From Whalleya microplaca (Eukaryota; Ascomycota; Sordariomycetes; Xylariales; Xylariaceae): 64,000 nucleotides of DNA. The stretch spans positions 1,116,001-1,180,000 of the forward strand of contig MU385714.1 in assembly GCA_022497155.1 (NCBI GenBank), given 5' to 3'. The first letter of the stretch is position 1. The number at the start of each line of letters is the position of its first letter. Shown piece after piece: positions 1 to 12,207 of this stretch. Below the pieces are notes generated by a model. The model was not told the origin of the DNA and did not search any database. It saw only the letters and a program-made list of their open reading frames with translations. The position numbers were made by a program, and so were the translations under genes.

Positions 1-974
1 AGAGGATGGCGAGCAAGTCCTGGTCGAAGAAGAGCATATTGGGCACGTCCGGGTGCGTGTTCATGGCGTGAATCAGGGCGTCGTACTGCTCCTTTGATGG
101 CTGCACGATGACCGTCCCACTGTTCAGGAGGTGGTGGTTATTAGGGCTCTCCTCCGTGATCGGCGCCGGTTCGCCCGTCGTTTTGTCCGCCGCCGTGAAG
201 CCGCAGTTTTCGGGTATCCTAGAGTCGATGAGATTCCAGGATCAGTTCCTGTTCGCCTGGATCTGGACCAGGGCTTCAAATATACGATGCGCCCAACTGG
301 CACGCAAAGTTTCCGACTTGACTAAACTTACCAGTCCTTACTGTAATGCGGCAGCTTCCGCGGGTTACACGTACAAGCGTGCGTGCTGGCGATCCAACCT
401 TCGGGTATATCGACGGTCATCATATCGTCGATGTTCTTCAGGATGACCTGATCGCTATCGAGAAGGACGACTCTCTACAAGATCACACCACGTATAGCGT
501 CAGTCTCGAACCCACATAGACCCACAAACGCCTCCTCACACAGAAACACACACACATAAACACATCCGAGCCATATTACATAGATTACGTCGAACCCAAA
601 CCACAGCACACAGGCAAAGCGCCTGGCAGACAGGCAGGCGGTCATACCTCATACTCCGTGAAGGACCACGGCGCGAGCTTCTCCCAGGTTCCCTTGTTGA
701 CCTTGCCGTCACGGGGCGTAGGTTCGATCTTATCGACGACGATGGTGGGGATGCCGGCGGCCTCGAAGGCCTCCATGTACTCCTTGTCCTCCTCGACGCT
801 GCGGGTAACCATGACCTTGAGCTGGTACCTGCTCTTCTGCTTGCGCAGAGAGTGGTGTAGTACCAGCAGGCCGCCAAAGTAGCCGCGGTTCGTCAGCAGC
901 GTCGTCCAGATCTTGGTGGGGTCGTACAGCGACCCGTTCCCGTTGGAACCATTTGAACCGTTGGTGGCGGCCAT
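1..974 (-). CDS. Glycosyltransferase family 8 protein (3' end cut by window edge)
   Basis: Three exons on the minus strand: 974-648, 474-332 and 218 to beyond base 1. All use GT..AG and stay in phase. The start chosen is the ATG at 974, giving a Ser/Asn/Gly-rich leader (MAATNGSNGSNG) before the catalytic domain. The domain opens with WTTLLTNRGYFGGLLVLHHS, followed at about residue 113 by LLDSDQVILKNID, which holds the DxD-type metal and nucleotide-sugar site of GT8 enzymes. Exon 3 has the GT8-like LNSGTVIVQPS and a DQDLL motif. Family members (glycogenin and galactinol-synthase relatives) move a sugar from a UDP-sugar to an acceptor; the acceptor here cannot be read from sequence. The C-terminus lies outside the window. 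The GT8 assignment is firm, the substrate is unknown. Confidence 0.88.
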
Positions 975-2251
975 GTTGCTTCCCGCTGCTGCTATGTGCT
1001 GAATGTCTACTCGGTAAACCAAGGACGGTCTCGGTCTGTCTAGATATCTACTTGCAAGAGAAGATGCAAAAAGATATGTATGAGAAATAGACTTCGATAT
1101 ATCAATAGATCAGGATTCAATTAGCGCAGCGGTTATCGCAACTTTTCCAAGGGAGCAGTGGTGTACTGTAGCGCGCAAACAAATCGAAGCTAGGGAATGA
1201 CAAATGTGAGTAACCCACGCAGCGCTAGGCTAGAGCTAATAGGTGACGCCATTGATAAGATCGTCGGCATTTTCCCAGAAAGGTAATGTAGTACAAAGAA
1301 CCCCCGCGATTAGCCGGCAAATGTGCCGGCCGAGTTGCCATTCGGAGCTCCGAGGGAGCCTGAGACTGAAGACATGAAACCGATCGATAGACTGCGCATT
1401 ATCTATTAGGGAGTTTCAAGTCTATAATTATCGTGGTATAATATTCACGAATTTGGACATTATATAGTTGCCTGGCTCCATATATTAGGAGATAGATCTT
1501 AACATATCTGCATATGAACTGTGGAGAAAACAAGTTTATCTAACATCGACTTCACCCAGTCGTGCATATTCAAGCTGTTCCTGCATTGATTCTACAGTAA
1601 TAAATCCCCGATGGCATGGAACGAAGCAGAGGTATAGTGCCTACATATTGTATCCACCGCCAGATCTATGGAACCACGATCAAGCAGCCAAGAGGATCAT
1701 TGGTGGGTGTATTCCTTCAGGCATAGAGCCAACACCGCGGCCAGCACGCCATCAAGCTATTCGTGTGAGTGGGCACGTCTCTGAGCTCTGATTAGCCAAT
1801 TTAAGGGGCTCGTTGATTCTCACTTAGTATACCATCATGTGGGCAACTCCGCATTAGTCGATATAAGTTGTACCCCTGAGAATGTAGTGCCTTTCAAATA
1901 CGAACTTCAGAGTGCCGACGGTTATGTATTTGTGTACGAATTCGAGTCTAATTCCGAGTCTGATTGGAGTCGATAACATGTTGAGTTTAATTGACTATAG
2001 TCGTCCGGGCTTGAACATAGACCCAAGCAGACAATCCTATAGATTCAATATGCAAGTTCATTACACGGAATCCAAGTCCCGTCTGGTCATTTTCATACTC
2101 CAACACCTCAAATATCCATCTGTCCATCCCCCCTAATTTTCATCTCAGGCCATACCCCCATACAGTCAGTCAGTTCCGTAGGTAGTCAGTGATTCGTGCA
2201 CACGTGTGTACGCCATCATAGGTATAACAGCCAGCATCACCGCCATTACAC
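975..2251. other. Intergenic region, no gene recognised
   Basis: About 1.3 kb between the 5' end of the GT8 gene and the 3' end of the next minus-strand gene. The stretch is fairly AT-rich. Short open frames exist, the longest about 75 codons at 1912-2136, but they show no recognisable motif. The part next to 974 should hold the GT8 promoter. Confidence 0.6.
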
Positions 2252-3796
2252 CTAGACCTTCAACCCCATCCCGCCCCCATCCCCTCTCCGCACCCTCCCC
2301 GTCTCGTTCCGCACAACCGCATCCAACACCTCCATAGCAGCAGCGAACTGCCGTCTGTGCTCCCTAATCAGCGCGTCCTGGCTATCCAGGAGCTGCGCCT
2401 GCATGCGCGCGAGATCGAGCGCGGCCTGGAGTTTATCCCGAACCTTCCCGTACTCGCAATCGCACACGCGGTCACAGTTACACTTACCGTACTCATCGCC
2501 ATCCCCATTCCTGACTTCTCTCGCAGTCCTGCCTAAGCTAGAGGCGGAGCCCCAGAGGGACGCGAGAGCAAGGCGGAGGGCAGAGAGGGGGTTCGTGATC
2601 CCAGGCGCGGCTACGGAGGACGCGGCGGTCATGTTTGTGTGTATGTCTGAGAGTGAGACCGTGGCTGAGGGCGCGTTCAGGGCCTGTGCGAGGGCGGTCG
2701 TGGGTTCGGGTTCGGGGGCGCAGAGGGTCCAGATGTTGGGGCGGCCGGTGAAGGGGCAGTACATGTGTCTGGCTGTGCTGGAAGAAGCTGTCGAGGATGT
2801 CGAAGTTGAGCTCGAGGGGGCTGGACTCGGACCCGGACTCGAGGTCGAGGATGAGGTTGGTGCTGGGCTCGTGGCGGTTACGGTGATGTAGATTTTCTTC
2901 GTAGTTGTGTTCGTGACAGTGGTTGTGAGGTCCTTCGTGACGGTAGTCGTAGATTCATCGGTAACGGTGATGGTCTCCTCGGTGGTTCTAGAGGGCGGCG
3001 GGACGGGGGAGTGGACTTCTCGCAAACGCTGTCCCGATGGAGATGCTTGAACTGTAGACGTTGTTCGGTTCGATGAGTTCGTTGCTGGGATCGGGTTAGC
3101 CTCGCAACCATACCGGTGCGAGATCACTTACCATTCACCGTCACCGCGACAAATCCCAGGTGGCTGTTGGCTTGTACACTGGACGTTGATGTAACGGGGA
3201 CAACATCTGCGAGGTCAGGCGGTGCAGCAGAGCTCACGATGAACGGTTTGGCATGATGGCGAATAGTCTCGACGGCGAGACCGTACCACCCGGCTACGAA
3301 CATGCATCCGTTAGCCCTAGATCATTAGAGGAATACCAGGCATGTACACGACTTACTGACGACGGCACCGGCGGCGATCATGATGATGATCAAGAATAGG
3401 AACCACGCGTGGGGGAAGGAGTGCGGCGAAACCCTGCGCTTGAAATCTTTCAGAGAATTGGTTAATAAATATTCATCAAACCCTTCCTAGGGAGAAGCAG
3501 AAAACCTTACCACGCCATCGATGCTTCCAGAGCTTACCCCCGGCAGGAGGCATATTTCTCGCGGACGGGGAGCACAGCTCGCAAAACGAAACCTTCGGGA
3601 GGGCGGTGGGTGGAGGGGTCTTCGGTGGTGCGTGGAGGACTTTCTGGTGTCGCAGGAGGACTTGTCGGCCCGGTACGGTGATGTCGAGGGAATGGGGCAG
3701 GAGTAACGATTGTGGGAGGTCTCTGTGGGCGTCTTCTTGGTTATAGTGACGGCATGGCTCTGGCCGGTAGATGTTATGATTGTGTATCTGGTGCAT
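2252..3796 (-). CDS. Predicted single-pass membrane protein, Thr/Ser-rich, function unknown
   Basis: Four exons fit: 3796-3511, 3357-3446, 3132-3293 and 2252-3084, joined by GT..AG introns of 64, 63 and 47 nt with a consistent phase, giving about 456 aa. The first ATG in the exon-1 frame is at 3796, so the start is tentative. Exon 2 encodes a hydrophobic helix (AWFLFLIIIMIAAGAVV, roughly residues 109-125) preceded by basic residues (KHRWRDFKRR), which suggests a cytosolic N-terminus. After it comes a long Thr/Ser/Pro stretch with many TVT repeats, a Cys-rich patch (CNCDRVCDCEYG) and a helical, probably coiled-coil C-terminus (DKLQAALDLARMQAQLLDSQ). I do not recognise a family. Topology and tail resemble fungal plasma-membrane or cell-wall sensor-like proteins, but this is only inference. 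Confidence 0.55.
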
Positions 3797-4368
3797 CGAC
3801 AAATCAACGAGAGAAAGAACGGTAAAACCTAGGCCATCCGGCAGCAAACCGGTGGAGGACGGAGAGAAAAAGAAGGAGAAACTCTAGCTGGTGTTGCTTA
3901 GGAAACAGCCGCTTAGAAGCAATAGGAACAAATCGGATATCATAATGAGGGCGGAAAATAGGGTGGTTTTTATCGATTGTATCAAGGCCTTTCTGATGAG
4001 AGTAAAATGAGAGACGATGTTCAAGTTTGCAAAGATCTTGTCAGTGACGGCGGTCGCATACGTCACCACACCGACGGGAAGGTATAGTAGCACGAACAGC
4101 TCTTTCTTTGAACACTGACTGGAAGACTGGAATGTACATATTGCCCACCTCACCTAACCTTCATTATGAACAAGGCAGGATGATGATACACCGCCACCGA
4201 GTCACATGCTAATTGTGCCTGGACATAATCGAACATATGCTACCCTATGAACGCCTTTCCGCTGAGGCTGAAGAATGCGCAATACCATTTATTCGCTCGA
4301 CTGGACTTCCCAAAAACATGGCAACGATGAAGTTCCCCAATCACTACTTTCCTCCTCTGTCACTTACC
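3797..4368. other. Intergenic region, no gene recognised
   Basis: This stretch contains the 5' side of the membrane-protein gene and the 3' side of the AP-2 alpha gene. A minus-strand frame at 3884-4153 is rich in Leu/Ile but has no recognised motif or splice context, so it is not called a gene. Confidence 0.5.
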
Positions 4369-7300
4369 TTAGTTTACCATTATATTACTGAAGGTGTCTG
4401 ATATCTCCCTTCGTGTTGGTCCCTCATACACCTCGGCCTCCTTCGACACTCCCGCTGCTAGTCTCTCCTCCATCAATTTGAGGAGCACGGGAGGTACACT
4501 TTCGTCGGTGGCACGAACTGTAAGTCGGATCATCTGCTCGGTGATTAGCTGTTTTACTCTAGTTAGGGACGGAGGTATCGTGTATAAGTCTTACCTGTGA
4601 AGCATAGTTCGGCTCCAGTCTCATCAAGCAGCCAAACTTGCCCCCTTCAGAGGTATGAAGCACACTAGCACCGACGAAGTTTTTGCTATTCGGGTCAACG
4701 CCGTCTAGCACTCCCCACCGGAATCCTTGGATAGTCTTGCGAATAAAGCTTTCGTTTATCTCACGCTTGCCTTTCCCAAGGGAGAGACCGAAAATTCGTT
4801 GTGCCTCGCGCGGTGCTCCACCAATCTGCTTCCATCTCTTGAAGAAGTCATCCGCAGCCAGATCCGCAGGGTCCATGAACTTGTGAGCTGCGAGAGGCAA
4901 CATCAAGGTGAGAGCCTGCAGGGCACCCGCAAGATAGCTTATTCTGATGGTGGGGCTTTTGGTGAAAACTCTCTTCGACTCAAACATAGTGATCTGCCGT
5001 GATTGTGCACCTTGAGCGAGGGTGCTATCAGGTACGGCCTTGGTATCCCATGTCAAATTTGATTTCTCGTTCTCGTCCAAGTCAAGTGTCGTTGTAAACG
5101 AGCTCACGGTGGCCGGGGTCTTGTTTGTGAAGTACAAAATGAGACATGCCATTTGCCCCCTGTACTCGGAGCGCACGCCGACTTGGAGCTGTCCATCTTC
5201 AAAGAGGACACCGTCGGCCTTGAGCATCATCTTGTTATATCCTGCCTCCCAGCCTGGCGAAAGATGTGCAGCGCTAGCCAAGTTTGGTACTTTCAGTAGC
5301 TTCTCAGGTGTCGGACCCGCGCTCATGTCAAGTCCGGCAAGGTCATCAGTGTGACCATTGGCACCGTTCGTCGTGCCGTTGGCCGTACCATTGCCATTGA
5401 CGGGACCGTTAGAGCTGAAAGTTCTCCTGAGTCCAGGGGTCTTAGCCATGTTGAGCTCTGTGACATCGACGTTCGCATCCTTGCCACCAACCACCCAAGT
5501 CCGCTTATCACTAGTACCGGCGTGCTTCTGGTGGAGTCTGGATAGGAGGGCGGATTGACGTTCGGGGAATGGTGGCATCTCATCGCAAACAGTTCGAAGC
5601 AAGTCGTCCGTAGGAAGACTTGCAAGCGTCAAATACTCGCAGGCTCGTTGTTGTAGTTCGGAGTCTAGCGTGTGGCTGTATACGTCGAAAACGTGGAGGA
5701 GCTGTGGTTTAATCTCGGGGAACAAATTGACGAATTTAACGAAAGACGAAAGGATCATGGCGCGGGTGCTCGAGGAGCATGCAGGAAGTTTTCCAGATAG
5801 CGCCATGAATTGCTCAATAGGGCTGCAGCCTTTCTCCTCTGCTATCAAATGCCCGAACTCTCCGAGAACATAGGCACCGATCTTGACCAATGTCTCGTGG
5901 CAGTGATCTTGCTTGACATGCTGTAAGGTGTTCTGAGCGGCATAGACTTGCAGCTCTTCGTTGTTCGTAACAATCTGGATGACTCGTTGCCAGACCTCGT
6001 CACTAAGGTGATCTCCGGCCACGGCCACCAAACGAAGGGAAACATTAATATACCACTGTATGTCAGTGGCGTATTTTTCTGTCAGGATTGCAATCTTCAG
6101 GGCCATCTCTTCCCGAATTGCAAAATCGGCATTCTGTAGATAATGCAGTAGTTCCGACACAATGGGCCCGGAGTTGGTCGAATCGCACATACTATATAGC
6201 AAATCGAGACCTTTTCTCCGAACACTGATATCTCGGTCTTTCAAGGAACCAAGGATCACCTCCTGGTGCTGCTTAATAGGACCTAGATTCTCGGCCCGAG
6301 CTGCTAGATGGGTCATCGCTTCTAGTCCTAGGTACCGGACATTCGTTTCCCTAGATGTTATGAAGCGGCCCAAGCGGGACGATATTTGTTTCATCAACGC
6401 ACGTTCTGTATCTAGATGTATGATGAGGTTGATAGCTTCGAACAAGACAGCATTTTGAGCGTTATTCTGTTGCACATTCTTGTTCGTGTCCATAGCAAGA
6501 TCCAAGATCTTCTGCAACGATTCCCTGATCATGTTACGAACGTGGCTATCCTCTATGCAATTGGTCAGCCCCTGAATGGCAACAAACCCCGTAAACAATC
6601 GTTAGGAATTCATACCTGAAGGCGGGAAATACTGGAGCATTCTCAGCAGTTTGACCTGTATCCAAGGGCACGGGACTTTGTAGTATAGGTAGTCAGCGGT
6701 ATAGTCGCCGTCGATTATTAATCGTTTTAGTCTCGATGCAGCCTTGACGTAGGCACCCTTGTACGACTCCAGGTTGTCCTGCGCAACAGTCATGACTAAG
6801 GACGTAACCGAGAGAGCCACTCCGAGGTCGACATCATCCATGAGAGATATTATTCGTTCTGCCCATTGCGGTTGGATGATATCTGGGTGTTTGCGGTATA
6901 GACGGAGGAGGGTGAGAGCGGCCTTCTTTTTCACAAAGGCCTTCGACGTCCTGCACTTGCTGTTAGATACTGTAATGTCCGTCGGAAGACGGCCCAGAAC
7001 ACATACGGAGAAATCAGGAGTCTGTGGACTTCTGCGCTCAATGCTTCTCCCATTTCCCTGCCTCCGACATTCGCAATTGCGTGCAGGGCCAAGCAGTTGA
7101 AGAGCTCATTGTGATCGAGGAGGTCCTTCCGTATACTGTTGACGACTAAGTGTAATAGCTCGTGCTTCTCGTGCAGAAACAGGGTCATTGCCAGATACCC
7201 GATCTGCTTCTCGGAGTATTTGTTGGCTGAAATCAGGTTGACGGCCTCGAGGTGTCCGAAGTCGACATTCCAACCCAAGATGTATATATACAGTAGCTAT

Positions 7301-7709
7301 ACCACGGGTTAGAGCTAGTCCTATTCTCCGGCGACCTATTCCGTACCTTGCAGACATATTTCTTCTTGTGATAGCCACTTAAGTTGCCATCTATAATCCA
7401 TCAAAGTTAGTTGGTTCGCTCCTATCTCGACTTCGCCACGTTCGGTAAAAGTTGGATCGCAACATACCCTTGAACTTTTGTCTATAAGTCAAGAAGAATT
7501 AAGCGTTAGCTAACATCCTTGTTCTCGACGGATGTTGGAAGTTTGGCTGCCACTAACCGAATGTTCGCAAGCTCCTTGTTGATTCTCTTCTCCTCCAGAT
7601 CCCTGGCTCTTGCATTCCTCAGGTCGGCAATGAACTGTACAAGGCCACGCATGTTGGAGTTGCTACTGCTGGACCGGCCGAGGAAGCCGGCCGCGGCGGA
7701 AGACGCCAT
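4369..7709 (-). CDS. APL3: AP-2 adaptor complex subunit alpha (alpha-adaptin)
   Basis: Seven exons (7709-7558, 7481-7468, 7390-7347, 7296-7007, 6950-6616, 6552-4595, 4548-4369) sum to 2973 nt and about 990 aa, near the usual alpha-adaptin length. The trunk starts at MRGLVQFIADLRNARARDLE and runs to about residue 640 as an ARM/HEAT solenoid, with family-typical segments such as GWNVDFGHLEAVNLISANKY and ANVGGREMGEALS. A Gly/Asn hinge (SSNGPVNGNGTANGTTNG, about 655-680) links it to the ear and appendage, which ends in LKLMEERLA and then ISDTFSNIMVN. As part of AP-2 it sits at the plasma membrane, binds PI(4,5)P2 and cargo, and recruits clathrin and accessory proteins in endocytosis. The second exon is only 14 nt, so automated models could miss it. 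The last intron hides the true C-terminus; read-through would stop 11 codons after it. Confidence 0.96.
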
Positions 7710-8614
7710 ATCTTAACAATGGACAAGAACTGTCACCCCTATTCGTACACTGCGCAAGATGGCCTCTCCGTCGCATCCGCCCACTGCGGCTACCCACGAA
7801 GGTTCCAATTTATATAAAAGTTCGCCGAAGTCGATGTGATGATTACGATTCAATGCCAGTCAGGTATTATGTTCGGAGGAAGCGCGCTCAGGATGCGGCT
7901 CTCATGATAGACTCGCAACTCAATCGACGAACATGGTCAAGGCGACTGGCGGAACGGGTAATGGGGGCGATGGATGGCAGCGGTGGAAACAGAGCGGAAG
8001 CGTCCGTTACTAGTTAGCTGTTGCTGCGATTGACGATTCAGAATCGAATAAATTGTCGTTGGTGGGACGGCATTGACGGATGCCAGGGACTCTCGCAATG
8101 AATGAGTGTACGAAACAAAATGTACATACAATACAACAAAGTCCTTTTTTCTTACCTTATGCCCGAACGGCGAAAGAGGAGCGACACCCCGTTTCAAGCA
8201 TCTTCTTACAGCGTTAATAAGGAGTTTAATCTAATCTACGGAGTACCTATCCTAGCTTTTATTTAATCATTTATCAATGTGCCAAGTGCGAGCTGCCAAG
8301 TTGCCAAGTGCCAAGTGCTCAGTTTCAAGTGCCAAGTTCTAACGGGCCACTGTCTGACTGTGGTACTGTGGCAGTGTGCCACATGAGCTTCTTGCGCCTC
8401 AACCATGTGGCTGACTAAGTGGTGGACCGTGCCCATAGAAGAGGGACAGAGATGCAGGGGCTGCTGGGTTGCCGACAGGGGTAGCTTCTTCGACGTCACG
8501 ACCCACGATTTTTACCTATCTTGGCTCCCCGAGGCAGCCGAGGCATATACGAAGACGACAGCTTCTTCACATTCCCAGTCAGGATGTGAAGAATGTCCAA
8601 TTTGATCTGGGAGG
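7710..8614. other. Divergent promoter region between AP-2 alpha and the methyltransferase
   Basis: About 0.9 kb separates two divergently transcribed genes, so both promoters must lie here. A short degenerate repeat is listed separately. No coding region is recognised. Confidence 0.6.
8281..8338. repeat. Degenerate short tandem repeat, GCCAAGTG-like units
   Basis: GCCAAG followed by TG, TTG or TTC recurs several times within 60 bases, mixed with partial copies (TTCAAGTGCCAAG). This is imperfect low-complexity sequence in the shared promoter region. No function is implied. Confidence 0.7.
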
Positions 8615-9737
8615 ATGAATTGCACTCTCCATAAGTCCAATCGGTTTCAGATATCCAATGTCACCAACACTCTAGCGACTCTGACCCGACGAACCTATGC
8701 CTTCCCGGCTGCGGCGCCGCCCATCCACCAGGTCTTCAACCGTCGCACGAAATGGCTGCAGAAAGAGCGAGCAGCCGCCGATGTCGAGTCTAGTCGCGTC
8801 GCCGACTACTTGAAAGATGAAGTGGCTATCCGACTGTGCGAGAGGTTGTTGGTGAGCTTCTGCGGCCTCACATTTCTACTTGAAGTTGGCGAATGAGTGA
8901 TATTAACCAATGCAGGATATCAAACGACGTTACCCCAAGGTCCTCGACCTAGGCGCAAACTCCTGTAACATCGCGCGCGCCTTAACCCGCGAGAACCCAG
9001 ATCTAGACTCGGTGGCGCCGGCAACAGAGCCCATAGCAGCGCGGATCGACCACCTGCACGCCGTGGACTCGTCGCACGCGCTGCTGCACCGGGACGCGGA
9101 CCTCGAGTTCAACCACCACATCAACCTGACGCGGGAGGTGCTCTTCGACGAGGAGACGCTGCCGTTCGAGGCCAACACCTTCGACCTGGTGCTGAGCTCG
9201 TCGAGCATGCACTGGATCAACGACCTGCCGGGCGTGCTGGCCCAGATCAACAACGTCCTCAAGCCCGACTGCGCCTTCATGGGCGCCATGTTCGGCGGCG
9301 ACACGCTCTTCGAGCTGCGCACGTCGCTGCAGCTCGCCGAGCAGGAGCGCCGCGGCGGCATCTCGCCGCACGTCTCGCCGCTCGCCGACGTCCGCGACGT
9401 CGGCGGCCTGCTGCAGAAGGCCGGCTTCAAGATGCTGACCGTCGACATCGACGACATCATCGTCGATTACCCGGACAGCTTCGCGCTCATGCAGGATCTC
9501 CAGGCCATGGGCGAGAGCAACGCCGTTCTGGGCCGCGAGATGGGCGCTATCCACAAGGACGTGCTGCTGGCCAATGATGCCATCTACCGCGCGCTTCATG
9601 GCAACCCGGATGGCACCATACCGGCGACCTTCCGGCTGATATACATGATTGGCTGGAAGGAGTCGAAGGACCAAGCGCAGCCGCTACCTCGAGGCAGCGG
9701 GGACATAAATCTAAAAGATCTGCTAGAGAATAAATAA
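8615..9737 (+). CDS. Mitochondrial methyltransferase-like complex I assembly factor (NDUFAF5 type)
   Basis: Two exons (8615-8851 and 8916-9737) give 352 aa. The N-terminus is Arg/Ser/Thr-rich without acids (TRRTYAFPAAAPP), consistent with a mitochondrial presequence. It is followed by VFNRRTKWLQKERAA, typical of the NDUFAF5 (C20orf7) group. The class I SAM-binding fold is seen at VLDLGANSCNIARAL (about residues 88-102) and at DLVLSSSSMHWINDLPG (about 171-187). The family acts in the matrix early in respiratory complex I assembly; human NDUFAF5 hydroxylates an arginine of NDUFS7. Exon 2 is markedly GC-rich in third positions compared with its surroundings. A less specific alternative is another SAM-dependent methyltransferase, but the presequence and SSMHW motif favour NDUFAF5. 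Confidence 0.9.
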
Positions 9738-10104
9738 AAGTGCTCGAAACTGTTCTTTTTTTCCTTCTCACTATCTCTCTACATCGTGCCTATGATTGTG
9801 TCTCAGCAATAGATCTGAGGAGACGTCCTATCTACATCATCTTGTGTATTTCGGTTGTCTCGGTATACTCCAGCTCCATATCATCGGGTTCAGCCACATA
9901 AGCCTTACCAGCTCATATATAATCAAACACTTAGAGTCTCTCCCCTTGAGTAATCCAGAAGCCCTCGTTCAGCAGCATCCTAAAAATAAACGAGGCGCAC
10001 ACTCTCAGGTCGGTTGATGATATCCTAGGTTCTCAGTATCCGGGGACTCCAATATGCGTACCGTAGGTTGTATGCATATTGATACTGTAGGAGTCATGGA
10101 GTCA
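9738..10104. other. Convergent 3' intergenic region
   Basis: This short AT-rich spacer lies between the 3' ends of the methyltransferase and the zinc-finger gene. It should contain their polyadenylation regions. No gene is seen. Confidence 0.6.
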
Positions 10105-12207
10105 TCAATCAAAATGCCCCTTCAAAAATCCCAGCTTGTACCCATCATCCGCTATTAGCGAGTAGCTGCAATCGGTCGTGTCGAGATGGTCTAGCAACTC
10201 CCCGAATGTGATAAATGGCACATCGCAGTTGGGATGAGGGCATCGGAAACGGCGTGGCTGGTGGTCTGGGCCATCTAGGTGCTCGCCGAGCTTCGCCTTG
10301 TCTTGGAAGTCTTTGTCACAGAGGGGACAATTGAACATGAATGTTGAATTGGACCAGTGTTTCTCTAATTCTTCAGGGCCGGGGCTCTTGAATTTCGAAT
10401 AGAGAGTGGATGGTGTGGTCCACAAAGCATACTGGTCCTTGGATTTGAGGATTTTATAAAAGTTATACGATAGGATCGAACAGTCCTCAGCCTCCCAGTG
10501 CTTCGTCATGGCTGCCAGCGAGGGGAATTTCTTCGGGCACACAGGGCACCGCGTTTCGCCAGTCTTCAACCTAGGCTAATGATCATGTTAGTTTCGTTCT
10601 CTAAGATGTACTCGCATTGTCCTGGTGGACTTACCCTAGTCAATGCCACACCAATTCCTGCAACTTTCATCGAGTCTTCGTTCGCAGCATGAGCTGTCTG
10701 GACATGCATCTCATATCGCTCCTTGCTAGGAAACTCTCCTTCGCACAGATCGCAATAATGACAACAATGTCTCTCGGCCTTATGAGCGCCAAGAGCTTCC
10801 TTGGTACTAAAATGCTCTCGGCAAAACCAACAGTAATGATGGTTAGACTGAATATGACGAATCAGTGTCTCAGCATCCTCAAAACGCTTGTCGCATTTTC
10901 GACAGCAATGGTGGTTGAACTCTCTGTGCAAAGTCAAAGCTTCGGCCTCCTCAAATTCCTCGAATTCATATTGGCAGACTGGGCAGTAGCGGTGGTAGAC
11001 GCTGAGGGCCTTGTGTGTTTGTAAACCGGCCTTAGTCCAGAACGTCTGATCGCACAGGCTGCAACGGTAATGAAAAGTGGCCATGTGCAATTCTTTTGTC
11101 TCAACACTTGGGAAGTCAAGGTCACACTCATTGCAGTAATGATGATCCTGGGCGTTCTTCTTGTGAGACTTAAGGAGATCGAACGACGAGAAGTGGATTT
11201 TGCATTGAAAGCAATAGGGGTGTGCCGCAGGACGTTGCTTGATATGCTGCTCTAGTTCGTCGTCATTCTTCAACGCGATCTCGCATTGGGGGCACCAGGA
11301 ATGGAGAGTTGGACGATATTTGGTATGACTGACGAATTCTTCGGCTGACTTGAATCCCTGATTACACACAATGCAGTAGTGGTGTCTATTTGACACCCAG
11401 TAATGATCCCGCAATGCGTCAAGGTTGTCAAAGTCTTTATAGCATGTAATGCAATAGAAGTGCTTGCATCCTTCGGCCCAGGTTGCAGGCAAACTGTAAT
11501 GGCTTATCAAACTGGCTCGATCAGGGAATTCCTTCGAACACTTGTTGCACCAGAAGTGACGTGTTTGGTAATGGGTGTCCAGCATGGAAGGAGATATAAA
11601 GTCGACACGACAAACGGGGCACCAGAAATGCCTATTACTGGATTTCTTGTGTCCATCCAGTTCATTCTGAGACGCACTGAAGTATCACGAGTCAGTTTTT
11701 ACTCTTTCTAGACAGATTGGTGGATTATTGAAAATCTTAAAATGTGTCTCAAGAGCTCTCGACCCCTGAGTCTGCATTGATAGGGAAATCTTGCTTCTGA
11801 AACAGGCCAGCAAGGGAACTCAATGACTCCAGGGCTACTTACTAATATTTATTGCATTTTCTGCAGCAAAATTGCTTGAAGTAGAGGTGGTCCTCTAGCT
11901 GATGGTCTGCCAACTCCAGGAAACAACCTTCGAAGGGACACTTCGCGTGGACTGATTCAATATGGAATTGCAGTGCCTCCCGAGTTATAAAGGCGGCTGT
12001 ACAACCATGTTTGTCACACACATTATGGGACTTGAGATGAATATCTCTGTTCACCGCCGCTGGAAAGAATTGGTCGCATTGAGGGCAGTCGTGGATCTCA
12101 TGACAAGGGCTATCTCTCCAGTGTTGCTGAATTGCCTTAGAATCAGGAAAGTAGCATCGGCACTGTTGGCAATACACTTGACCGTTGTCTTCGGTGGTAC
12201 CGGCCAT
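10105..12207 (-). CDS. Multi-C2H2 zinc-finger protein (about 16 fingers)
   Basis: Three exons (12207-11843, 11676-10635, 10575-10105) total 1878 nt and 625 aa with consistent phases. The protein is almost wholly a chain of CxxC...H fingers, beginning with YCQQCRCYFPDSKAIQQHW and ending with CPHPNCDVPFITFGELLDHL. Many units share the pattern YCxxCxxxFxSxxxLxxH with the next CxxC only a few residues on, often introduced by HHYC or HRYC. The usual TGEKP linker is absent. Several fingers have long or missing second-His spacers, so some may not bind zinc classically. Such fungal arrays may bind nucleic acid or serve as protein scaffolds; no specific role can be assigned. It is convergent with the methyltransferase gene. 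Confidence 0.85.

Noticed and set aside
642..1022. Longer N-terminus of the GT8 protein upstream of 974
   Set aside because: The extension begins with a non-ATG codon; the ATG at 974 gives a sensible Asn/Ser/Gly-rich leader.
3884..4153. 89-codon hydrophobic minus-strand frame
   Set aside because: It does not join either neighbouring gene by plausible splice sites and shows no known motif; the hydrophobic look comes from AT-rich codons.
8930..9674. Long minus-strand frames opposite the methyltransferase exon
   Set aside because: They are antisense shadows of a GC-rich coding exon and have no protein-like motif.
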